Positions 17,281 to 24,434 of a stretch of DNA of 64,000 nt are shown here, one piece after another; the stretch's first letter is position 1; each line of letters starts with the position of its first letter. Origin of the DNA: Algibacter pacificus (lineage in GTDB: Bacteria; Bacteroidota; Bacteroidia; Flavobacteriales; Flavobacteriaceae); NCBI RefSeq assembly GCF_008033385.1, contig NZ_VOGY01000002.1, forward strand, positions 310,001 through 374,000. Direction: 5' to 3'. Below the pieces are notes generated by a model. It worked only from the letters and a program-made list of their open reading frames with translations, ran no database searches and was not told the DNA's origin. A program made the position numbers and the translations under genes.

Positions 17281-18192
17281 TTAATCATGTCTAGCACCTT
17301 TCAAAATTCTAAAACTATGCAATACTGCTGGAAAAATAGCATCCATAGATTCTTTAGCACCATTTGTTGAACCCGGTAGGGCTAAAATTAAAGTATCGTT
17401 TATAGTACCAGCAACACTTCGAGAAAGCATAGAAAAAGGTGTTCTGTCTTGTCCGTAATTTCTAATGGCTTCTTCAATACCCGGAATACGTCTGTCTAGT
17501 AGGGGAATTAAAGCTTCGGGAGTTACATCGCGCCCGGATAGTCCTGTGCCTCCCGTATAGATTACCATATCAATACCTTGCGATTCAAAGTATTTTGCTT
17601 TGGTTTGAATATCATCAATTTCGTCAGGAATAATAACGTATTCGGCTATTTTTATATCGCAAGATTCTAGTTTTGCTATAATCGCTTTTCCTGCTTTATC
17701 TTCTTTATGTCCAGCCGAAATAGTATCTGAACACACCACAACAGCTGCTTTTAAATCTTTTCTAAAACGATCTCTAAAATCCGATTTACCGCCTTTTTTC
17801 TCTAATAATTTAATAGCGTGAATCTCGATGCCTTTATCAATAGGTTTCAGCATGTCGTACATATTTAAGGCCACCACACTAGCGCCGTGCATGGCTTCCA
17901 CTTCAATACCTGTTTTGTAAATGGTTTTTACGGTAAATAGTACGGTGATCTCTAGTCCGTTAATGGCGTATTCTACACCTGTAAATTCAATAGGCAAAGG
18001 GTGGCAATCTGGTAAAATATCTGGTGTACGCTTTACACCCAAAAGTCCGGCAGCTTTGCTCATGGCAAAAACATGACCTTTAGGTACCGTGTCGTTTTTT
18101 ATAGCTTCTATAGTTTCGGGTTTACTCACTTTTACAACGGCTTGGGCGGTTGCAGTGCGTAATGTGTTGTTTTTATGGGTGATGTCTACCAT
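17281..18192 (-). CDS. moaCB: bifunctional MoaC-MoaB fusion
   Basis: 303 residues with two domains. Residues 1-~150 are MoaC (KGHVFAMSKAAGLLGVKRT, LPDCHPLPIEF, EVEAMHGASVVALNMYDMLK), cyclic pyranopterin monophosphate synthase. Residues ~150-303 are MoaB/MogA (AAVVVCSDTISAGHKEDKAG, IYTGGTGLSGRDVTPEA, RTPFSMLSRSVAG, LALPGSTNGAKESM), the molybdopterin adenylyltransferase fold. Such fusions are known in Bacteroidota. It supplies both the second step and, together with MoeA, the metal-insertion steps. The 338 bp in front of it, on its upstream side, is a three-unit tandem repeat. Confidence 0.93.
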   Translation of the reverse strand: MVDITHKNNTLRTATAQAVVKVSKPETIEAIKNDTVPKGHVFAMSKAAGLLGVKRTPDILPDCHPLPIEFTGVEYAINGLEITVLFTVKTIYKTGIEVEAMHGASVVALNMYDMLKPIDKGIEIHAIKLLEKKGGKSDFRDRFRKDLKAAVVVCSDTISAGHKEDKAGKAIIAKLESCDIKIAEYVIIPDEIDDIQTKAKYFESQGIDMVIYTGGTGLSGRDVTPEALIPLLDRRIPGIEEAIRNYGQDRTPFSMLSRSVAGTINDTLILALPGSTNGAKESMDAIFPAVLHSFRILKGARHD

Positions 18193-18207
18193 TTTTTTCT
18201 TTTGTTA

Positions 18208-18530
18208 TGATGTTTAAACGTTGATTTGTTTAAGTGTTTATGGATTACGAATTGTTATTTGTTTTTCGATTCAACGCTTTAACAATTAAGCGATTTAACA
18301 CTTTTTGTTTATTTATATGATGTTTAATCGTTGATTTGTTTAAGTGTTTATGGATTACGAATTGTTATTTGTTTTTCGATTCAACGCTTTAACAATTAAG
18401 CGATTTAACAGTTTTTCATTATTTATATGATGTTTAATCGTTGATTTGTTTAAATTTTTATGGATTACGAATTGTTATTTGTTTTCGCTTCAACGCTTCA
18501 ACGCTTCAACAATTAAACAGTTCAACACTT
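18208..18530. repeat. three-unit 110-bp tandem repeat inside the MoCo operon
   Basis: Units begin at 18208, 18318 and 18428, exactly 110 bp apart; the first two are nearly identical and the third diverges towards its end. Each starts TGATGTTTAA(A/T)CGTTGATT and later carries words of opposite sense such as CAACGCTTTAACAATTAAGC, so each unit can fold on itself. Units are contiguous with no unique spacers. The block lies between a four-helix-bundle gene and moaCB, so it would be transcribed with the operon. Confidence 0.93.
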
Positions 18531-18896
18531 TTAACTATTTAACTGAGATTTTCGTAATGCATTTAATTTATTAGCAATTTTTTCAATTTCCGTTCGTAAA
18601 ACTTGATAATCACTTACTTTTATAAAGCCTAATTCTTTAGAGATAATAATTTGATTTAAAACCTCCATTAATGAACTATAGGCAATTGTTGAAAAATGAG
18701 CTTTATCCTTATTGGTCTGTCGAGAAGTTCCTTCAGCTAAATTTGAAGAGACAGAAACAGCAGCTCTTCTAAGTTGACTTGTTAGTCCAAATCTTTCTTC
18801 ACTAGGAAATTCTTTTGTTAATATATAAATGAGTTTTACTAATTCTTTTGAATCAATCCAAACATTTAATTTTTCAAAGGAAAATGTATATGCCAT
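18531..18896 (-). CDS. four helix bundle protein (23S rRNA-intervening-sequence type), copy 1
   Basis: 121 residues, all-helical. Family features: an N-terminal F-E-K-L-N-V-W segment, the central TSQLRRAAVSVSSNLAEG signature, and a last helix rich in leucine (IEKIANKLNALRK). Relatives were first found encoded in intervening sequences of 23S rRNA genes and resemble the Avd accessory protein of diversity-generating retroelements. Function unknown; positively charged pentamers that bind nucleic acid are a known theme for the fold. It interrupts the MoCo operon between moaE and moaCB and lies between AT-rich repeat blocks of opposite sense, so it may be a small inserted cassette. Confidence 0.85.
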   Translation of the reverse strand: MAYTFSFEKLNVWIDSKELVKLIYILTKEFPSEERFGLTSQLRRAAVSVSSNLAEGTSRQTNKDKAHFSTIAYSSLMEVLNQIIISKELGFIKVSDYQVLRTEIEKIANKLNALRKSQLNS

Positions 18897-18907
18897 ATTT
18901 TATTTTT

Positions 18908-19001
18908 TACAATTAAACAATTAAACAATTAAACAATTAACCGATTACACAATTACACAAATAAACAGTTAAACAATTAGACGAATAAACAGTTCAACAT
19001 C
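18908..19001. repeat. AT-rich degenerate repeat between moaE and four-helix gene
   Basis: Contains consecutive CAATTAAA units (period 8) that decay into CAATTACA, CAGTTAAA and CAGTTCAA variants. Its reverse complement reads like the TGTTTAAT-rich left part of the 110-bp repeats on the other side of the four-helix gene, so the two flanks could pair in RNA. Confidence 0.8.
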
Positions 19002-19002
19002 A

Positions 19003-19446
19003 TTAAGAATTAACTTTCCACTGATGCGTTTCATCCTCAAAAATCTCTTTTCCAAAAACAGGAACATCAGCTTTTATAGCTTCCACAATAAACTCTAAAG
19101 CTTTAAAAACCACTTTACGTCTTGGTGATGATACAAATACAAATAGACAAATTTCGCCTGCTTTTACAGTGCCTAAACTGTGATAAATATGCATACACGT
19201 TAAGTCGAATTTTTCGAAAGCCGATTCTCTAATCTCGTGGAATTTAGCATTGGCCATATCGTCGTAAGCGGTATATTCTATAGCGGCTACCGTTTTATTA
19301 TCGATAACATCGGCACGTACTTGACCTAGAAATATATTGTGTGCTCCAATGCTTGTTTTTGTTTGATGTTTAGCAATCGAATTCCCAATAAATTCCGATG
19401 AAATTGCGCCTTGTTGAAATACGTTTTTTGGTTTTTTAGGTTCCAT
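19003..19446 (-). CDS. moaE: molybdopterin synthase catalytic subunit
   Basis: 147 residues of MoaE type: GAHNIFLGQVRADV (usual start 'GAxxxFxGxVR'), VAAIEYTAYDDMANAKFHEI, THMH-equivalent CMHIYHSLGTVKAGEICLFVFVSSPRR and the C-terminal VFGKEIFEDETHQWKVN with the catalytic lysine region. With MoaD it converts cyclic pyranopterin monophosphate to molybdopterin. It starts 11 bp after the moeB-like gene and carries an N-terminal extension of about 20 residues (MEPKKPKNVFQQG). Confidence 0.92.
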   Translation of the reverse strand: MEPKKPKNVFQQGAISSEFIGNSIAKHQTKTSIGAHNIFLGQVRADVIDNKTVAAIEYTAYDDMANAKFHEIRESAFEKFDLTCMHIYHSLGTVKAGEICLFVFVSSPRRKVVFKALEFIVEAIKADVPVFGKEIFEDETHQWKVNS

Positions 19447-19457
19447 TATTCTATATT

Positions 19458-20570
19458 TTAGACTGTTTTAGTTTTAATAATTTCTACGAGTTCCAAAGCA
19501 TTTTCTTTTAAACTGAAGCAATTGGTTATTTTAAATGCTTTCAAAATAGAAACGGCTTTTTTACTTCGTAATCCCGATTTACAAAAGAGGTAATATTCTT
19601 TATTTATATTTATTTTATGTATGTTGTTTTCTAATTGTGATAGCGGGATATTTATCACATTTAAGCTTTCAATTTTAGGGGTTTCATGAGTTTCACGAAC
19701 ATCGATAAATAAACTGTTTTCTAAATTTTGAATACTTTTAATAGAAACGGGTTCGTCTTTCAATTCACAATTGAAATGGAAAGTTTTAGATTGAAACTTT
19801 TCTTTTTCATCTAAAACCGACTGAATTGCCATTTCATTTCTTATTATTTTTAAGGTTGACGTTTGAAATGTTAACGCATTATAAAACAGGAGCTGTCCCG
19901 AAAGTACGTTTCCAATCCCTAAAATAATTTTTAAGACTTCATTAGCTTGCATGGTGCCAACAATACCCGGAAGCACGCCTAATACGCCAATTTCGGAACA
20001 ATTGGGAACGCTATCTTTTTCCGGTGGATTTGGGAATATGCAACGGTAACTTGGTCCGTTATTATAGTTGAAAACTGCAACCTGACCTTCAAATTTATAA
20101 ATCGCCCCAAAAACTAAAGGTTTGTTGGTGATAATACAGGCATCGTTTACTAAATATCGGGTTTCAAAATTATCGGAGCCGTCAACAATAATATCGTATT
20201 TTTCGAATAGGTTTATGGCGTTGCTATAAGTCAGTTTTTCAGGGTAAGCGTTTATTAAAATGGTATGGTTTAAATCTTCTAAACGTTGTTTTGCAGCAAT
20301 CGCTTTGTTGATTCCTAGAGTTGATTTCCCGAACAACACCTGACGTTGTAAATTGGATAATTCTACTACATCAAAATCTATAATACCAATAGTACCAACC
20401 CCTGCGGCAGCCAAATATTGTAAAATAGGGCAACCCAAACCACCAGCGCCAATAACTAAAACCTTGGCTTGGTTTAGTTTATTTTGACCTGTTTCTCCAA
20501 TTTCGGAAAGGATAGTATGTCGGTTGTATCTGCTTTGCATTAATGTATTGGTTTCTAATTTAGTTGTCAT
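19458..20570 (-). CDS. moeB: MoeB-type MoaD adenylyltransferase with C-terminal rhodanese domain
   Basis: About 370 residues. Residues ~10-245 are ThiF/MoeB/HesA-like: RYNRHTILSEIGETGQNKL, nucleotide loop VLVIGAGGLGCPILQYLAAAG, SNLQRQVLFG, DGSDNFETRYLVND and VPNCSEIGVLGVLPGIVG. Residues ~275-370 are a rhodanese domain with FIDVRETHE and active-site YLFCKSGLRSKKA. It activates the MoaD C-terminus and may also supply sulfur, as in MOCS3/MoeZ. Of the zinc cysteines usual in MoeB, only one of the first pair remains (SYRC) and the second pair is absent. I chose the ATG start; an in-frame GTG 18 bp upstream is the alternative. Confidence 0.9.
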   Translation of the reverse strand: MTTKLETNTLMQSRYNRHTILSEIGETGQNKLNQAKVLVIGAGGLGCPILQYLAAAGVGTIGIIDFDVVELSNLQRQVLFGKSTLGINKAIAAKQRLEDLNHTILINAYPEKLTYSNAINLFEKYDIIVDGSDNFETRYLVNDACIITNKPLVFGAIYKFEGQVAVFNYNNGPSYRCIFPNPPEKDSVPNCSEIGVLGVLPGIVGTMQANEVLKIILGIGNVLSGQLLFYNALTFQTSTLKIIRNEMAIQSVLDEKEKFQSKTFHFNCELKDEPVSIKSIQNLENSLFIDVRETHETPKIESLNVINIPLSQLENNIHKININKEYYLFCKSGLRSKKAVSILKAFKITNCFSLKENALELVEIIKTKTV

Positions 20571-20717
20571 TTTTTGCCACGAATTCACGAATGAATATAG
20601 CTTCGTTTTATGTTACGGATCTCACGAATCAGACTTGTAGTCTGCCAACCAAAACGATAGACTTACCATCTACAATGGCTTAGTTTATGTTGAAAAATAG
20701 CATGAAAAACTTAAACA

Positions 20718-20951
20718 TTATCCACCTGAAAATGGTGGTAATAATGCAATAGTTTCACCTGTTATTTTGGTGTCCTCCGAAACCAATTCTTGATTTTGGG
20801 CCACTTGAAAATCTTTGTGTTTTAGATTTTCATATTTTGAATGTAAAACGCATAAAAGTTCCGATACATCATGTCCGGAAAACTCGATGTATTCCTCGTT
20901 AATTTGAGTCACTTCAGCAATTTGTCCAAAATATTTTATACTTATTTCCAT
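20718..20951 (-). CDS. moaD: molybdopterin synthase sulfur-carrier subunit
   Basis: 77 residues, ubiquitin-like fold (MEISIKYFGQIAEVT start) ending in LLPPFSGG; the terminal Gly-Gly is the site of adenylation and thiocarboxylate formation. Forms the MoaD-MoaE molybdopterin synthase. Its start overlaps the end of mobA by 10 bp. About 150 bp separates it from moeB. Confidence 0.93.
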   Translation of the reverse strand: MEISIKYFGQIAEVTQINEEYIEFSGHDVSELLCVLHSKYENLKHKDFQVAQNQELVSEDTKITGETIALLPPFSGG

Positions 20952-21520
20952 GCTTTTAATTGTTTTAATTCATCTTTAGTATTGACGTTTGTTGTAAATA
21001 TATTTTCAGAAGCTTCTATTGAAATACTTTTAACATTGCATTGGTTTACAGCAAACTGTAATTTACGTTCTCCTTGACTTAAAAGTTTTTTGAACACAGT
21101 TTCGCAAGACTTTTTATATACAGCAATGAGTGGCATTTTTCGACCGATACTTTCTATTTGAATCACTTCGGAAGTATTATCAATACCTGAGATTAATCGG
21201 GTTAAAACATCAGAATTTATTAAAGGAATATCACAACTCAATACTAAATTGTATTCGGTTTTAGATGCTTTTAAACCCGAATAAATCCCTGCTACTGGGC
21301 CGGCGTCTTCAATAAGGTCTTCAACGCGTTTCAAGTCAAAAGTATCATAATTATCATGATTTGAAACAATGATAATTTCTGAGACTAGTGGGGTTAAAGC
21401 GTCTATACTATGTTGCGTAAACGATTTGTTATTCAGCATTAAAAAACCTTTATCTGTTCCCATTCGAGAGCTTTTTCCGCCGGCAAGAATAATACCTGTT
21501 ATATGTTTTTTATCCATCAT
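20942..21520 (-). CDS. mobA: molybdenum cofactor guanylyltransferase
   Basis: About 192 residues with the MobA nucleotidyltransferase signature ITGIILAGGKSSRMGTDKG at the N-terminus and YNLVLSCDIPLINSDVL (metal-binding aspartate) in the middle. It attaches GMP to Mo-molybdopterin, making the guanylated cofactor used by DMSO-reductase-family enzymes such as assimilatory nitrate reductases. The start was set at the first of two adjacent ATG codons, one base after the preceding gene's stop; a TTG 30 bp upstream is less likely. Confidence 0.93.
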   Translation of the reverse strand: MMDKKHITGIILAGGKSSRMGTDKGFLMLNNKSFTQHSIDALTPLVSEIIIVSNHDNYDTFDLKRVEDLIEDAGPVAGIYSGLKASKTEYNLVLSCDIPLINSDVLTRLISGIDNTSEVIQIESIGRKMPLIAVYKKSCETVFKKLLSQGERKLQFAVNQCNVKSISIEASENIFTTNVNTKDELKQLKAWK

Positions 21521-21521
21521 A

Positions 21522-22262
21522 TTATGTGAAAAATAATTTGCCACAGGCAATGATTAATACAAAGGCTAAAATATAGCGCAATTGCATGTTGTTTATTTTT
21601 TTGCTTCCATAATAACCGCCAAGAATACCTCCAATTAAAGCGATGGCGACTAATAAAAAGGATGCTTTTTCAATGGTTACGCCACTATATAATTGTCCTA
21701 CCAATCCTGATGCTGAATTCACCCAAATAAATAAGGCCGAAACGGCTGCGGCTTCCTTCATTTTACCCCAATGAAATAATAGAATAACCGGACTTAAAAT
21801 AATGCCGCCACCAATACCTATGAGTCCTGAAAAGAACCCGATAATACCTCCAAAAAGTAAACCTTTCCAAAGTGTTATGTCTTTTATAATATGGCTTTCT
21901 TTTCCAAAAACATTCAACATTTTTAGTATGGCGAAAATTAATAGTACAGCTAATATTTTTTTATAAATAGACGCATCAATTTCTATAGTGCCTCCTAAAA
22001 AAGCAAAAGGAATGGAGCTAATAGCAAAGGCGAGAAAGAGTTTTTTATTAAAAAAACCTGCTTTAAAATAATAGTAAAATGAAATACCTGCCACAAATAA
22101 ATTAAGCAGTAGGGCCGTGGGTTTCATGGTTTCTGGAGCAAACGAAAATAAGGCCATTAAAGCTAAATAACCACTCGCGCCGCCATGGCCTACACTGGAG
22201 TACAGGAAGGAAATGATGGGGAGAATTATTAGGAATAGTGTTATGTTTTCGGTTTGGAGCAT
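21522..22262 (-). CDS. TSUP (TauE/SafE) family membrane permease
   Basis: 246 residues with about eight hydrophobic helices in two homologous halves. The half-repeats show SSVGHGGASGYLALMALFSF and the matching GIIGFFSGLIGIGGGIILSPV, the glycine-rich TSUP signature. Family members move sulfite, sulfoacetate, thiosulfate or other small anions across the inner membrane. Being inside a MoCo operon (one base before mobA) suggests an oxyanion or sulfur compound linked to MoCo enzymes; molybdate or sulfite are possibilities, neither shown by sequence. Confidence 0.85.
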   Translation of the reverse strand: MLQTENITLFLIILPIISFLYSSVGHGGASGYLALMALFSFAPETMKPTALLLNLFVAGISFYYYFKAGFFNKKLFLAFAISSIPFAFLGGTIEIDASIYKKILAVLLIFAILKMLNVFGKESHIIKDITLWKGLLFGGIIGFFSGLIGIGGGIILSPVILLFHWGKMKEAAAVSALFIWVNSASGLVGQLYSGVTIEKASFLLVAIALIGGILGGYYGSKKINNMQLRYILAFVLIIACGKLFFT

Positions 22263-22268
22263 AAAAGA

Positions 22269-22306
22269 GTACTTAAAGTGTCTAAAGTATTTAAAGTTTA
22301 AAGTTT
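22269..22306. repeat. left flank repeat of four-helix cassette 2
   Basis: Contains GTACTTAAAGTGTCTAAAG and TTTAAAGTTTAAAG, overlapping the last codons of the four-helix gene. The same words occur in reverse complement on the other side of the gene (22652-22698), so the gene lies between imperfect inverted repeats. Confidence 0.75.
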
Positions 22307-22651
22307 GTTTGATATGGAAGTAAAAAGTGCTAAAAGTTCTTTTGCTTCTTTCGTTATAGGATTTAGGTTTTTATCATCAACCCAATTTAAATCCCTAATT
22401 ATTTCTAACCAATATTCTGTTTCGCTGGCTTCACTTTCCGATATTTTTATTTTGTTTTTAAAACCCCTTTTACTTCTCGACCTATTTGCTTCACGGTAAT
22501 TGGCACCTATGCTTTTGCCAGATTTTGTTATTTGGTTTTTAATAACTTTTCCTTCAATCGAATTTGGTAATACAGCAGATAATTTGATAATAGATATCCC
22601 GAACAGTCTTGTTCTATATTCTAATTTTCTAGCAAATTCTTTATTATCCAT
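22298..22651 (-). CDS. four helix bundle protein (23S rRNA-intervening-sequence type), copy 2
   Basis: 117 residues, helical and basic. Family features: MDNKEFARKLEYRTRLFGI start, the signature IKNQITKSGKSIGANYREANR and the acidic helix ISESEASETEYWLEIIRDL. It belongs to a different subgroup from the copy at 18.5 kb (which has F-E-K-L at its start and NLAEG in place of NYREA), so the two are not a recent duplication of each other. It separates the ModE-like regulator from the TSUP gene and is bordered by inverted AT-rich repeats. Molecular function unknown. Confidence 0.87.
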   Translation of the reverse strand: MDNKEFARKLEYRTRLFGISIIKLSAVLPNSIEGKVIKNQITKSGKSIGANYREANRSRSKRGFKNKIKISESEASETEYWLEIIRDLNWVDDKNLNPITKEAKELLALFTSISNKL

Positions 22652-22698
22652 GTATTTAAACTTTAGGCATTTTAAGTACTTATAATTTTAGACACTTA
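22652..22698. repeat. right flank repeat of four-helix cassette 2
   Basis: Reads TATTTAAACTTTAGGC, TTTAAGTACTTA and TTTAGACACTTA in order; these are reverse complements of the words in the left flank (22269-22306), in a different spacing. It begins right at the four-helix start codon and reaches into the stop codon of the ModE-like gene. Confidence 0.75.
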
Positions 22699-23034
22699 TA
22701 ATAATTCAAGTTTTTGAACTTGTTCATCTAAAAACGTCCAGCAGTTTTGGTTGATTTCATCGAAAACAGTAATTAGCTGTTTGCCATAATCTGTGAGTTC
22801 TGCACCGCCGCCACCTTTTCCGCCTGTACTGTTTATGGTTACGGGTTTTTTAGCCGATTTGTTAACAGAATCGATTAAAGACCATGCCTTTTTATACGAT
22901 AAACCTAAGCTTTTTGCTGCTTTAGAAAGCGAACCTTCTGTTTCAATGGCTTTTAATAATTGCACACGGCCTTCACCCAAAAGCACATGGTTATCGGATT
23001 CTATCCAAATGCGACTTTTAATTTTGTAACTCAT
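22696..23034 (-). CDS. ModE-like winged-helix regulator without molybdate-binding domain
   Basis: 112 residues equal to the N-terminal DNA-binding half of ModE: IKSRIWIESDNHVLLGEGRVQLL, helix-turn-helix EGSLSKAAKSLGLSYKKAW, and the GGKGGGGAELTDYG wing. The C-terminal molybdate-binding MOP/TOBE domains of E. coli ModE are missing, as in other short bacterial forms. Likely regulates the MoCo operon or molybdate use; how it would sense molybdate is not evident. One base separates it from moeA. Confidence 0.9.
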   Translation of the reverse strand: MSYKIKSRIWIESDNHVLLGEGRVQLLKAIETEGSLSKAAKSLGLSYKKAWSLIDSVNKSAKKPVTINSTGGKGGGGAELTDYGKQLITVFDEINQNCWTFLDEQVQKLELL

Positions 23035-23035
23035 G

Positions 23036-24214
23036 TTATTGTGGTAAAATTATGGTGTTAACTGATTTTCCGATTGTGATTTCATGTTCATCTTCATTCA
23101 TAAATACCAAAGCATTAGCTAAAGCAAAGGTTTGCTGCATGGCTGAACTTTGTCCTTCCAAAATTTCAACTTCACCGTCATTATAAATGGCTTTTAGAAA
23201 TTGTGGACGATCTCCTTTTTTTATAAAATTTGATGTTGATTTAGCGTGAACCCTTGGCAATTCTGTAGCATCACGATTCATCATGTTTTGCAAAGCGATA
23301 TATACATAAACATAAAAACAGGTTAATGCTGCTGCAGGGTTTCCGGGTAGAGCAAAAATTTGAGTAGTTGCATTTTTTCCGTAGAACAATGGTTTGCCTG
23401 GTTTTTGTTTTACTTTATAAAAGAGCTCTTCAACATGTAATTCCTGAAGGGCTTTCCCAACAAAATCGTAATCGCCAACGGATATACCACCGGTAATAAT
23501 CACAAGGTCGTTTTCATCAATGGCTTCTTTTAATGTATCCACCGTTTTTTCATAATTATCGGGGACTTTATTTAGGGTAATATCGTAGAATTTTAAATTG
23601 TACAACGCAGATAAGATCATTTTAGAATTACTTTCATAGATTTTTCCGTAGCTCAATGCGCTTCCAGGTTTAACCAATTCGTTGCCCGTAGTCATAAGTG
23701 CTATCGCGGGTTTTTTGTAAACGGAAACCGTAACAATACCTAAAGACGATAAAAAGCCGATAGCGGCCGGGGTTAATTTTGTGCCTGCTTTTAAAGCTAA
23801 ATCCTTTTTTTTAACTTGTTCACCTAAAGGTCTAATATTTTGATTCTTAGAAACGGTACCTTCAATATGAATTTGTGATTTTTCAGCATGAACTTTTTCT
23901 TGCATAATCACAGCGTTTGCCGAATTTGGCACGGCAGCTCCGGTAAATATACGTACGGCTTCACCTGGGTTTAAAATCGGTTGTTGGTCATCGCCAGCCT
24001 GAATTTCCCCAATTAATTGATAAGTTGCGCTATCATGGATATTTAAAGCATAACCATCCATAGCCGATTGATTGAAAGGTGGCATATTTATAGGAGACAT
24101 CACATCTTGAGAAAGAATATACCCACCTGCTTTTTCTACTAGTTTTATAGTAGAGGTCATTAAAGGTTTGCTGTTTGCTTTAACCGTTGAAATGGCTTGT
24201 TCTATGGTAATCAT
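23036..24214 (-). CDS. moeA: molybdopterin molybdenumtransferase
   Basis: 392 residues, full MoeA architecture: PPFNQSAMDGYAL (domain I/II), IFTGAAVPNSANAVIMQE, the MoCF-like domain III with LMTTGNELVKPG, VIITGGISVGDYDFV and the active-site region KPGKPLFYG, then ALPGNPAAALTCFY and a C-terminal beta domain. It inserts molybdenum into adenylylated molybdopterin. First gene of the nine-step MoCo operon, divergent from the FNR-like regulator, so the two share a 200-bp control region. Confidence 0.95.
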   Translation of the reverse strand: MITIEQAISTVKANSKPLMTSTIKLVEKAGGYILSQDVMSPINMPPFNQSAMDGYALNIHDSATYQLIGEIQAGDDQQPILNPGEAVRIFTGAAVPNSANAVIMQEKVHAEKSQIHIEGTVSKNQNIRPLGEQVKKKDLALKAGTKLTPAAIGFLSSLGIVTVSVYKKPAIALMTTGNELVKPGSALSYGKIYESNSKMILSALYNLKFYDITLNKVPDNYEKTVDTLKEAIDENDLVIITGGISVGDYDFVGKALQELHVEELFYKVKQKPGKPLFYGKNATTQIFALPGNPAAALTCFYVYVYIALQNMMNRDATELPRVHAKSTSNFIKKGDRPQFLKAIYNDGEVEILEGQSSAMQQTFALANALVFMNEDEHEITIGKSVNTIILPQ

Positions 24215-24236
24215 ATTAAATAGCGTTATGTATTTA

Positions 24237-24244
24237 CAAATATA
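24237..24244 (-). promoter_or_regulatory. -7 element of the MoCo operon
   Basis: Minus-strand TATATTTG, 22 bp upstream of moeA. It faces away from the FNR-like gene's promoter, about 160 bp apart, making this a divergent control region. Confidence 0.55.
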
Positions 24245-24391
24245 ACGAAAGCGTTTTATTAAGAATGAATAAAAAGTTTTATTCTAAAATTTTACGATTT
24301 GTTTAATTTTTAGCTTTAGATATTCCATTATTCTATCTTGAAATAAAAATAACTCGGAAAGCGACAAAAATACTTAATTAGGATTAATAAT

Positions 24392-24407
24392 TAAGTATTA
24401 ATACTTA
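24392..24407. promoter_or_regulatory. 16-bp perfect palindrome, site 1 (probable FNR-family operator)
   Basis: TAAGTATTAATACTTA reads the same on both strands. Its 5-4-5 core (AAGTA-N4-TACTT) has the geometry of CRP/FNR sites. It abuts and overlaps the -7 element of the FNR-like gene, so binding here would hinder that promoter. A second dyad, TACTTAATTA-N7-TAATTAAGTA, overlaps it on the left. The identical 16 bp recurs at 25508-25523. Confidence 0.75.
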
Positions 24408-24413
24408 TATTTG
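24406..24413 (+). promoter_or_regulatory. -7 element of the FNR-like regulator gene
   Basis: TATATTTG overlapping the last two bases of palindrome site 1. Transcription would begin near 24418-24421, so a TTG at 24411 cannot be the translation start. Confidence 0.65.
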
Positions 24414-24434
24414 TTTTTTAGAACAAAAACTTTA

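Noticed and set aside
18208-18530. 110-bp repeats as a CRISPR array
   Set aside because: Units are directly joined and nearly identical over their whole length, with no unique spacers and no cas genes.
24411-24434. TTG at 24411 as the start of the FNR-like protein
   Set aside because: That codon lies within the TATATTTG promoter element, upstream of the expected transcription start.
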